From the NCBI RefSeq assembly GCF_964275005.1, contig NC_092693.1:23649122-23713121 (forward strand): a stretch of 64,000 bases of DNA, in the 5' to 3' direction. Origin of the DNA: Diadema setosum (lineage: Eukaryota > Echinodermata > Echinoidea > Diadematoida > Diadematidae). The notes beneath the pieces are model-generated. The model was not told where the DNA came from and did no database searches. It was given only the letters and a program-made list of their open reading frames with translations. Positions 20,601 through 32,400 of the stretch are shown piece after piece (position 1 is the stretch's first letter; each line of letters begins with the position of its first letter). Both the position numbers and the translations under genes were made by a program.

Positions 20601-23600
20601 GATCTTCTGTCGACAAGCTGAAATGAAAGGCTCCCAGGAATGAAGAAAATTATGTTACATCTGTTTTGAATTTGAGGACAGCATGCCTTGTGTGACAGGA
20701 GATTTGTGTGCCTCATGTTTTCTGAATGGGCAGGTTTCCGAACGAAAGCCATCGGTTTAAAATTGACATGGGCGACTTTGATATCATTGATGTCAGTCAC
20801 CATGTGTCATGTTTAGCAGCAGCATGCTGCATCAAACAGGAACCCAAGGAATTACTGTTAAATACCATCGTCAGCATGGATTTTTGATGGCTCATTTATG
20901 CTGCAACAATGGAACTTGTCATGATTGTTCCATCACCTAGCACCGTGCGTATTGCATCCTACTAATTTTACTTTGAGGCGTCTTATTTATATATTTAATG
21001 AATAGCTATTAAAAACCTTAATTTGCATCAAGTTAGAAGAACATGTAGTTTGATAGCCTTCCATAGAAGCCGATATCATTTTCTACACAATCTATTAGAC
21101 CTGTGTCGAGGTGAGCAAACAAAAAGACAAACACCTGAATTTTTTTTTTTATAGCTAATAACCATCAGATACAGATATAAACAGTAAAAAATAAGACTAG
21201 GTACCAGGTATAGTTCTGAGAAAAAAAAAGGAAGGAACTAATTTTGAGGCCTATCCTAGATTGTGTAGGAGAATATTCCTGAAAATGTCCGATTTCAAAC
21301 ATATAAATCAGTTTGGTTGAGTGTTTTGTTACTGAGGAATTGGTGGGTGTCACTTGGGCTTGGCGCAGATGGAAGTTGGCCAAAAAAGTGATCAGTTTAT
21401 CAGGTTTTGCAGATGATGCAGATTTAGCTGGTGATGCAAAGTGCCTCCTCATGATATTTTATACCTTTCATCTTCTGATTTTAGATAGAGAAACATTAGA
21501 CAGATTGAAGAATGTCTTGCAATGTCACTAATAGTGATAAAGTGAATTGATTAAAGTCAGGCTACATGCAGCACACCGACCAGTGGAGTAGGACTGCTTG
21601 TCAAGATCCTAGAAGCAGTAACCCATTCCCACAAGTCTACTGTCTTCCCTGGCTGTGGTTGGATGCCAATGTACTGGTTGACATCTTACACTGAACTCCA
21701 ACATGGCTATTCCAATATCTCATTCATGGTGATATTCTTTCGATGTTTTGCTTTTTTTTCCCCTTTGCTTTTGTCTTCTTTTTGTTTCTTCAGGCTTTTG
21801 GAATCAGCCAAAATGTAGGCCAAATGTAATACTGTGTTTAAGAAGTAAAGTCGACCTCGTACAAGTCGAACCATTGCTAGTAACATACCGAGGTACAACG
21901 TCCCTGGCAGTGTTGCAGCCGCATAAAACCTATTCTCTTTTGTTTTAATTGATACAAAATTGTCTATCGAAATTGATTAAATTCTTGCATCAAGTCACTT
22001 TTGTTGCAGCTAGTTTACTCAATCAGTTCCAATGGAATTTCTAATCACAAAGATGGTATTACATGGAAACTAAAAGCTTTCCTTGGTCCCGACCAGTTTA
22101 CCCAAGGTATTGTCGAGAGTATGAGTTTTTCAGTACAGAGATGAAATTTTGAGCAGTGATGCTGTGGTGTGGCTGATGATGTTTAACTTGAAAAGTTGTA
22201 TTTCTTTTTTTTCTTTTTTCATGCAATACGTTTTCCAAGTCACAAGAACTTCATTTTTGTAAATGTCAATTGTTTAGGAATTATCTTCTGTGAGTGTTCC
22301 ACACCAGATTGCCATTGTCCTTTTTTTTTTTTTTTTTTTTTTTTTTAGTACAGTGTCACATGGGTGCACAGTACATGTATTTTACTCAAAATATTAATGT
22401 ATGATACCTATGTAAAGGATGAGGATATAAAATCATTATGACCTGTGTAGGTTCAGCACATCAGACTTAGAGGTACTCAAGTATATTAAAATGTGCTGAA
22501 TCAGTTTGAGAAAGTGATACAAGGCAGTTTAAATTGTGCTGGGTTTTCCTGAATACCATTACCATGTACTCTGCATGCACTAATTTACCACACATCATTC
22601 ATATTCACTGTAAGCAGTAGCCCAACACGTTGCATGCAAGACGTACTACACTGTCGTATTTACCACTGTCTTTTTTTCTTCTTCTTTTTTTGCTGGTGTT
22701 ACCATTGTGTTTCAATTGTTATCAATGTTATCAAACTAAAGTGGAGCTTGCACAGGAGTCCAGGAAGTATTACAGGGGACTCTCAGTATGAAGTACAATG
22801 ATAAAACAAGGTCATGTTGAAACATTGTACCAGGAATTTTTTTTTTTTTTTTTTTTTTTTTGTTGCTCAATGTTCTTTTTTTTTTCTGTGCTCCAGTGTT
22901 TTTTTAAAACCAGATATTACAAATTTTGGACACAAAAAGAACAAGAAAATATTTTCTCCATTTTCATGGAGTTTATTATACCATCTAGTAGACATTAAAA
23001 ATGAAGGAAAGACAAAAGATGGATAAATAAATGTTTATATGTTATGAGAATTTTCAGGAGAATCATGTAGATTCTTATAGATGGGAAAGAGGAATGTTAG
23101 ACAACATTGTATAAGGCATCCCCTTTCAAACCCTCTCTATTAGCATTTTCAGAGCAGAGGATTTTTTTTTTTTTTTTTTTTTTAATAAGGGGATATGCCA
23201 GACAACTTAAAATTTGATTTCAATGCACATTAGCACAGGTCCTTCCATTCTCCTGCAAACTGTTTGACACTGAGCAAGCATCATCAGCAAGAGACAAAAA
23301 GCCTTCCAGCAGCCTTACAGCTAGTGCACTTTTTGATGCAGGATAAAAAGTATGTGTTTACTCCCAACAAGTCGAACCCATACGCCCCTTGTGCAACAGT
23401 GCAAGTTTCTGGCTAGTAAAGCATGTGTGCAATGAAGTGACTAATCAATCGTACATTGTATGAATGTAGGCGGAACATCTGGTCAAAGAAAAAACAATGC
23501 TTTCTGCTCGTATGAAAAAGTGCTCCAATTGCTTTGACATTTGTATATGTTCTTTATTACTGACCCCAGACTCGAGGAACATGTAAAATTGCTGACATTG

Positions 23601-24755
23601 TGTGTGTTTAATCACTATGTGTTAAGGGTCATTTTATACTGAGTGTTGGTGTTTTAATCAGTTCATTTGTTTTGTATAGAACTAATAGATACCAAACTTT
23701 AGGCCACATTCATTTCTCCATAATTTCAGTTTCTTACAAGTACGTAACTAATAAGAAGAACCTAAAACCCAAGACCGATGACTTGTATTAGGCTTCTCAC
23801 TATATCAGGGTACATAAGCAAAGCAATGTAAAGAGTTTGAACCTGCAAAATATCCTTGTTACAAGACTGTCTTGTTATATCCAAATTGGAACCTCTTTAT
23901 ATCAAGGTTCCACTATACTGACTTTGTTCTTTATTTGTTGAACCAAGATCAAAGCAGCATCAAGTGTTTTGGGATGCCTGCAAGAACAGTGAATTCAGTG
24001 GGGTGTATGAATGGAAAAGACCTTCAGCACACCAATATGAACCCAGTTACCATAATTGGCTGTGCTCAACATGCTAGTTTATACTTTGATTTCTTATTCA
24101 TGGCTAATAAAGAGACTAGCAAACTCAGAGTCGGACAAATGGTGCTCATGCAATAAGCCAGTTTACAGTTGGCACTATCTGTAATGACTTATCCAACCAC
24201 AGACTTTGCAAAACATGGAATAGCCTTCAAGAAGAGCAGTTGAAAATGGCCATGCAGGAAGTGGTAATTTACATGTCAGTGCTGCATCAATGGCTTTTGT
24301 TAATGTTGCTGAAACGAATGCACATTCACATGTAAATACCAGTCTTCACCTGGTTCATTTAAAAAACAGGTGTCATGAAGCCCTATCTAGGTTTAGAATA
24401 CCTCAGTTGCAAATCCATTTCAAGAGAAGGTCTGCAATGACCTTTATGTGCACATGCTCAGATTGGAACTGTGAACTGGCTTATTCTCATCCCCAAGTCA
24501 GTTTGGGGCTCGACATTACAAGGATGTTCAAAATACTTTGTCCATCGTGATTTCCTGGGACCTGCCTTTGTAATGCAAAATTTTCATATTCTCTTCATTT
24601 TTATAGTGCAGTAGTGTACAGGTAAGCAATATTTGCTGCAATTTGTTTAGTTTTTATGTATGGTGTATTAGACAAATATTGTTTGGTTTCTGGACTGAAA
24701 AGCAAGTTGTCATCTGCCAATTTTTTTGTACTAGTACAAAAGAGTGCTAGTAATA

Positions 24756-24955
24756 CAGGGAAACCTTGTTATAATGAGACCACAAGGACTGCTGATTTCA
24801 CTTTGTTTTTACCGTTACTTCATGACCATACTAAACAAAAAACAAAAGAGACCTGCTAAATACAGTAATGAAATCTCAGGAGTACAGATTTCATCTCTCA
24901 TTCTTGTTACAAGCGGTACCTTGTAAGCGAGTCCGTTATAACAAGGTCTCCCAAT
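24756..24955. mobile_element. pogo-like miniature, TIR GGGAAACCTTGTTATAA
   Basis: The left end, CAGGGAAACCTTGTTATAATG after TA, pairs with GTTATAACAAGGTCTCCC at the right. The extreme right end is diverged and the TA is not clear there. Non-coding. Confidence 0.6.
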
Positions 24956-25321
24956 GTGGAAGACAATATGAACTTCATGTTCCCGTAAGTTTCTGTCATT
25001 CTTGAGACTGGGAATCTGTGCCAGTTGATGCAGAACAAGACAGACTGTCCAATTGAGAAATAAGCTCTACATTGTGCCTGTTCATGAACTGAGCATATTT
25101 CTGAACAGTCAAAAACTACTTCAGTTCTGTTTGTGGTGTGATTAAATGTGAGTGCTGTAATAAAATGTACACTGTAGTACATTGTATCAAGTCAACTTAG
25201 AATGTGTGCTGGTATTATTCATTCGTTTACTAGTACACTGTACATTCACATTTTATTTGGGCAGGGGTATTCATTTGCCAAATGAAGGTAGTTTTCTATG
25301 GGGTCTTGTTTACATATGTCT

Positions 25322-25336
25322 GTTTATCTATCTATC

Positions 25337-25373
<37 letters not shown>

Positions 25374-25453
25374 TCATCCATCCATCCATCCATCCTTCCT
25401 TCCATCCATCCATCCATCCATCTGTCTATGATCTATCTATCTATCTATCTATC
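25322..25453. repeat. Tetranucleotide microsatellite (TATC)n-(CATC)n
   Basis: Runs of TATC, then CATC with interspersed CTTC, then TATC again. The apparent ORF through this block is a product of the repeat. Confidence 0.95.
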
Positions 25454-25612
25454 TGTTATATTGAATAAAAGGGATTTGACACATCCGCAATAAAAGTATC
25501 AAAGTTTCTCTATTATTTATGAAAATAAAAATAATGGATAGACTCCACAGTTAATATGTACAGGTCTCTCATATAGAGTTCAGATATAGTTCAGTTTGTT
25601 AGGGACCACTCA

Positions 25613-26195
25613 TTAAAGGACAAGTTCACCTTCATAAACATAAGGAGTGAGAGAATGTAGCAATATTAGTAGAGCACATCATTGAAAGTTTGAGGGAAAT
25701 CGGACAATCCGTTCAAAAGTTATGAATTTTTGAAGTTTTTGTGCAGTAACCGCTGGATGAGAAGACTACTGCAGTGTATGAATAACTTTAGATGTGACAT
25801 GCGTACAACAATATAAGGAAAATATAAAGAGAATTTAACAAAATTTCATCTTTTGAAAAAAGTACATATTCCCTTGACTCGTTACCAACATATGTTATGG
25901 GTAATATTATTCCCCCTGCCTTTAGAAAGAGGCAAGTCAAGTGCTTTTTTATTATGCGAAAAAAGTGAAAATATGTTGAATTTTCTTTACATTTTCTTTA
26001 TACTGTTGTACGCATGTGACTCACAAGCTGTTACAATAGTAGTCTCCTCATCCAGCGGTTCCAACACAAAAATTTTAAAAATTCATAACTTTTGCATCGA
26101 TTGTCCAATTTTCCTCAAACTTTCACTGATGTGTTGTACTAATATTGCTGCATTCTCTCACTCCTTATGTTTATGAAGGTGAACTTGTCCTTTAA
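25613..26195. mobile_element. Long-armed foldback element with TTAA duplication
   Basis: Both ends read TTAAAGGACAAGTTCACCTT inward (left from 25613, right as reverse complement to 26195). The pairing continues through CATAAACATAAGGAGTGAGAG, and the arms extend well over 100 bp (for example TAACCGCTGGATGAG against CTCATCCAGCGGTT). TTAA targets fit piggyBac or Kolobok superfamilies. No ORF of interest; a non-autonomous copy. Confidence 0.88.
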
Positions 26196-26317
26196 GGTAA
26201 TTGGTGACTTTACATCTGTATTAAAGCAAACTGTGTTGCACAGACTACACATATACATTACTATGAGTATCAATTTTACAGAAAGCATCAAACTCTGTAA
26301 GAACCAGTACTAATTGT

Positions 26318-26440
26318 CAGATGTAAGTTTGATTGCCTAGTGGATACTGCGCCTGTCTAGTATTCAGGAGATGGTTGGTTCTAGCCCAACCCAAGAATGT
26401 ATGCTTATAATTTGTCGTCATTGCTACTACTAAATACTTA
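26318..26440 (+). mobile_element. tRNA-derived SINE
   Basis: Pol III box A-like TTGCCTAGTGGA is followed by box B-like GGTTCTAGCCC at tRNA-like spacing, and then the tail CAAGAATGTATGC, which recurs in the SINE at 54100. Confidence 0.6.
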
Positions 26441-28099
26441 ATAATCATAGATTGATGTAGGGCAATTTTTCAATCAGACACAATAAAAGCTAACCATCAA
26501 ACTTAGCACACAAAGTCAAAAAAGGAGACTTAACCTTATCCTCAAACAAAACCATTTATTCATTCTCACAGGCTTTATACATTCTCTTCACACTTATCTC
26601 ACTTTTGTTTGCAAATACATTGTATATCATCACAAGTCTTGTGCAACATGGATGGCACGGTGTAAGATTGTGGGATAGGCACCAAGTATGCAATATCGTT
26701 GAACCATTTACCATAAACCACACAGTGTCACAAAGTTGTTTTGCAAACTATATGATAATCCAAATCAATAGTTCTTGCATGCAGTTTTGATTTTTTTTCT
26801 TCTGCAATGAAGGGCAATTTGTCGATCAGTTGCAACAAAATGAGTATCCTTTAATCACAGTGTTCACGTTTGTTTTTGTTTTTTTATAAGTTACTGCTTT
26901 TGTAACATCTCCTGTAAAAGATTTCTTTGCAAGACAATTTAATGACTTTGTATATCGGCAATGCCAGACTGCAATTGAGTCTACTCAATTGTTGACAAAG
27001 ACAATCCACGGCGGCTAAGCAAACTTGTCTTCAAGCTATAGTGATCCAAAGAGACAGGCTCTCGTATTCTGTAAATGATGCATCTCGCCTTACCCCGGGG
27101 TACCGTAGTACCCCGGGTAACCGCGTTGTGTAGCGCCACCTCATGTCCACTTGAGGACAGCCAGAGAAAAATGCATGCATTGTGTGTGCGTGTACATAGC
27201 ATTCCCATGCCACTGCATGTTATACTATGCGTGCATGGAAGCTGCGATACCACTAGCGTGTGCTTTAGTGCAGTGCAGTGGCTAGTGCGCACTAGCTCCA
27301 GCACCAAAATAATTTCCTCTTTTTGGCACCCAGGGTACAACCTTTAAAAAAAAATAAATAATTCAACAAAATGGCTGATTTTTGTTTGGTACTCCGGGAT
27401 ACAATTTATGTCATCATATGTCCCTGGTTTTGCAGGACTGGGATATGCACCATCAGACTGCAGTTGTTGGGCCTTTTATACTGTATACACCATATATTTC
27501 ACAGGGTTTGTTTTTTTTTTTTTCGCAAATTTCGTGAATTGGGTGCAATCACGAATTAAAGAACAGGCAAAAATCTGTTCTGATCCGGCATAAATGCTAA
27601 ATGTGCTCATACATTTCTCTGTTCATTACTGTACTCCACAAATTTGACTATGCACAAAATTGTCAGAAATCCCGATTCATGAAAAATTAGACTCGCTAAA
27701 TATGTCACATATGGGCCCTACAGTACCAGAAAAAGTTGTGAAATTGTCAGAAGTCCAGATACACAAAAAATTAGACTCACTAAATATATCGTGCATTCAG
27801 TACCTGAAACAATGCAACATAACCCATCATTCATGTTAAATCAGCGTTTATCAATTAATAGAGATTTTTATGTATGTCAACTGCTTTGCAAAAATGAACA
27901 TTTCACAATTTTCATAGCACTGCCATCAGTGTAATAATTTGGACCCCACCCCCTTTCCTGCTGGAGTCTGCAATGTACATGAAGAGCAAGAAAGATGGTC
28001 ACACACCCAGTGAGGTGCAAGAATGGTGCCATCTTCCTGTAAAGACACTTGAAACTCTGACCCTAACTCGACATTGAGAAGAAATGATTAGCACAAATG

Positions 28100-28257
28100 C
28101 AGTGGCGGATCCAGGGAGGACCTCACCGGGCGCACGCCCCCCTTTTTTTGTTGAAACAAAAGAAATAAAAAGGAAAAAAATGGGGGAGGGGTGCGTGCGA
28201 CCCCTTTAATTTTGTAAATGCACCCCCTCTTTATGGAGTTCCGGGATCCGCCCCTGC
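28100..28257. mobile_element. hAT-type miniature, TIR CAGTGGCGGATCC
   Basis: The ends CAGTGGCGGATCC and GGATCCGCCCCTG are inverted repeats, flanked by CAAATG on both sides (28094-28099 and 28258-28263). The interior has GTTGAAACAAAAGAAATAAA and TTTAATTTTGTAAA, shared with a second copy at 46734-46890. Confidence 0.85.
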
Positions 28258-29454
28258 AAATGACATGGCACATTCCTCTCCAGGGCCCCAGTTTTTTTCA
28301 GTAACAAGATTTCTCGGTAATAAGTTACCATGACAACAATCACACTGTTCACAGCTGATTGGATGCAGCCTTAGTTTTCACTGTGGTAACTGTGATCATT
28401 GCAGATTGTGAATGTGGAAAAATGCAGATAAATGGAAGGGCCTGATAAAGCACCAACTGATGCCAACGCACAAAGATTCTCACTATGCCCTATGCACAGT
28501 GAGAATCTGTGGTTTATCTCAGGCTCCGAGATTTCTACATTGTTAACTGAAAGGAGGTAATTTCACACGTAAAGGATGAGACATAACAACATAGCAAATA
28601 CAGTGTATGTTCACATAAATCTGATTTTGTAGGGCAACTGAAAGTGTACAATGTGTACAGTCTTGGTCCACATATGAAAAAATGGCATGTAGTGGCAATC
28701 ATCTATACAAAAAGATAAAAAAATGTCTATTCTTCCTTTGCCATAGGAAACAATGCCTGTCATGCATAAATAATGCAAAATCTAGGCTATCAAAAGGGGA
28801 AATTTTTCAAAACAGTGTCATGTGTTATTGATAGGATTTGCCTTGCATGGTTCTTGAATAATTTGGGAAACAAGAAAGTAAGATTGAGCAAACTTCAAAA
28901 ACAGAAATCTCCTGCCTAGTTGAAAATCATGTTTCATACAAGTTCATAAAAAGCGCTCGGTGAGTTGCTGTTGTTGTTTTTTTCATTCTAGGCAAGTTGA
29001 ATACAATACAGGTGGAAGCATTCTCTTCGGTCCCACTGGATATGACTTGCATAATACTGAATGTGTGCAATTGTCAACTCACTCTCACACTCTGTACCAA
29101 CATATGAGAGAGATGATGCCTGCATGCATCCAAGCTGCCATACACGGCTGACCATCCCAAAATCTACAAACAGGAGCCTATCACTACCATGATAGTTTGA
29201 AAAGCAGAAATGCATATCACACTGTAAAGAGTCTACTGAGTTGATTAGGGTTCCTCATCTAAACTGACCGTGTCCAATGACGGCAATATCATCCTGCTGA
29301 TAATAATGATCACTTCACTTGGAATGTCACAGAATGGGCTCACTGCCGAACTATTGCTTGAGTTTAATATTAAAAAAATGATTGCAATACTGCCAAAGAA
29401 ATCTGTGCCACTTCAATAATACAATTGCTCAAGATTTAAAAGAAAGCACAACTT

Positions 29455-32400
29455 TCAGTCTTTGTGTTGTTTTTTGTCCTCTTCGTAAGACATCCCATAC
29501 TCGTTGATCCGCGTCTTGTCCACAGGGTACAGCCTACAGAGAGGGGACAAATAATGGTACATAGCTATAAATGCCTCAAGTAAAAGCAATACTGTAAAAC
29601 TGGAAATTTTCACAGTGTGGGAATTTTCACACTTTTTGTGCAACCAGAAACATGAAAATAAAAACACCATAATATTGTTTCACGTCATATGTTCCACAAA
29701 TAAATGTCTTGATTCCGCGTAATTTAGAATTATGGTGGTCATGCAATCTTACCCAGCCAAGCACAAAAAATTACTAGTGTGAATGTAACCACTTTTATAG
29801 TATTTCAGACAGAGGGCTACTGCAATGTACAATTGTTCTTGTTAAAATTATGGCAGAACATTGATCCAGCCATGCATTGCAAAATTATTCTTCAAAAACT
29901 TTTTAATTGACGAACACTGAAATCTTGATTACATTCATGCTCAAAGGTTCAGCTCTGTTGGCAGGCAAGCATGCCTGTTGGCATTTGTCATTATTGGATG
30001 TCCCTTAAATAGCTCACGTGATGTTGTGTGAATTTGCAGTCAAAATTTGCAGAATACATGAAATATATCCTAATCATTTGAAAGTGGCGTAGAGTGACAA
30101 ATTCATCATGACAAAATATTGTCATAAATTATCTTTAAACCAATCTAGTGACTCTCCCACAATATGTGCAAAGACTGTTTGTTTTCTTAAAATAATAAAA
30201 CAATCAAGTCACACAGTACGCAAGACCTGAAATGTGAAATACTTGCCATCTTTGGTAGAGATATATGACGAAGACGACGTCATCTCGGAAACAGGCAAGG
30301 CGGTGCATGGTAGGCATGGTGATAATGAAGGCAAACACATCATCTATAAAAGTATTGAAGGCCTGTGTAGATAGGAGATAAAAATGGTGATTTGCATCAT
30401 CTAGTATCTCGCCACAATTCCATACATGTTATGCTCTTGCAAAACTCATTATCCTTTTCAAGTTTCCTTAGAGCCTTGTGAGTTCTGTTTCAGCCCTTAA
30501 TTCCCCCTTCCACACAACAGCACCATTTTCCTTCTTTTCATGACTTCCTGCTATTAAATAGACTGACTTTCATTTATCTATTTATTCTTATCATTTCACA
30601 GTGATACATTCTTGCAAACATCTATACATGAAGGAGTAAACTACAACGTACAGTCCGACGTGGATGTGCACTTCTCTATCATCCGGTTGCCTCCAAGCAA
30701 TGAAGACCAAAAAAAAAAAAAAAAAAAAAAAAAGATTTTAAGCACAATCAAAACTCCTACAAAACTCACACAATTTACCTAACATCACCTACAAAAACAT
30801 GTTATAAATTTTCCATATGATTTCAAGTGGGCTAGAATAAATTACATTGCTGTTGCAATGTACACTACCTGCACAGCTACCACTGTGTCAGCATCATATT
30901 TGTACTCATACATGTAGACATAAACATTGTTTCTCCCATATCTGGCCAAATCGCCTATCCGGACATGCGCCAGTCTCAACATGGCCGGATAAAAGAGGTC
31001 GGACTGTACTTTGAATGCAATTCACTACTTCACAACTGACGACACTGATATTTCAGCATGTCTCTATAATTTGCAATTACCTGTTCTAGATCATCTTTCA
31101 GAGAAACAAAAAGCCACTATAATGCATTTTAGAATAATTACTATGCAAGTTTAATACTTGGGCAAAGTGAACATACAGTGGACTCCCATTATAACAAAGT
31201 CTTAGAGACCAGCAGTTTTCTTTTGTTATATCGAAATTTCATTATAACCAAACAAATAATAAAAATACATAGAGTGAATAATGTCATGGTCTGAATTTTT
31301 ACTTAGATGTCACTGGAATTTCGTTATAACCTTGTTCGTTATAATGGGAGTGCACTGTACTTGAATATTTGACATCTTAACAGCTACAATAGCAATACCA
31401 TGGGGAAAGTGCAATCACTGCAACAAAAAACAAAATTACATCAAACTGGCATAATTTTTTTTTTTACCTTATACATGAAGGCTCTCCAAGGCAAGTGAGC
31501 AACTGATTTCATCTGGAGAAGACAGAGAAAGGGAAAGATTGAGGATGTTGTAATGTTCTACTCTGGCGTTCCACTGGGAAATAATGTTCAATCTTAAATC
31601 ATTGCAAAGCTGCTGAACACATAGCTGATTTCTGCTAATGAATATCAAAGTCAAATTCACTGCTAAACCAAGCCAAAGACGTTGATCCATGCTCCACAAG
31701 CAGTATTTCCAGGAACATGACATATATTTCATATCATTAAAAAAAATGAGGGGAATTTCTTTCTTCAGCATATAACATTATTCAGTAATCCAAGGTAATG
31801 TTCCTAACCCTTTCAGAAGTATATAGTTCTAAATACACCTAGGCAGTTAGGTTGATTGTGTTATCAAATGGCATATATACACTACTTAAACAGCATTTAT
31901 TTTTCTGAAATAATATTTTTTATTCAAATGACAGCCAGGTATTTGGCAACACTTGGCAATTAGTCTGAAACATGCAGTAAACAAGGAAAAGTAGAAATTT
32001 CGCGGTGCGTAATATATGTCCCCGCCGGAAGTAGCATTTTGTAGCAAATGTACAATACAGGTCAAAAATCAAGGTCAAAGGTCAAATAAGTCAAAGGTCA
32101 AAATTCTGTGTAGAAGTTCTGAAGCCCTCACCTGGTGCCACCACATACAGCAAACGGAATTGAAATCGGGTTAGAAATGGCGAAGGAGTAGCACTTTGTA
32201 GCAAAATGTACAATACAGGTAAAAAATCAAGGTCGAAGGTCAAAGAAGTCAAAGGTCAAAATTCTGTGTAGAAGTCTTGAAGCCCTCACCTAGTGCCATC
32301 ACATAAAGCAAACAGAATCGAAATTGGGTTAGAAATGGCGAAGGAGTAGCATTTTGTAGCAAAATGTACAATACAGGTAAAAAATCAAGGTCAAAGGTCA

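Larger units (their letters stand above)
20601..29454. other. Convergent intergenic region, PDCD5 3' to CLPTM1L 3'
   Basis: No host gene was recognised. It must hold the 3' UTRs of both neighbours; a possible plus-strand AATAAA lies at 23026. Other contents are poly-T runs (about 22320-22346, 22838-22861, 23162-23183), a pogo-like miniature, a (TATC)n/(CATC)n block, a long-armed TTAA foldback, a tRNA-type SINE, a GC-rich short inverted repeat (CCCCGGGGTACCG...GTACCCCGGG at about 27094-27117) and a hAT-type miniature. Confidence 0.6.

Noticed and set aside
25182-25493. 103-codon ORF rich in serine, isoleucine and tyrosine
   Set aside because: It is the translation of the TATC/CATC microsatellite.
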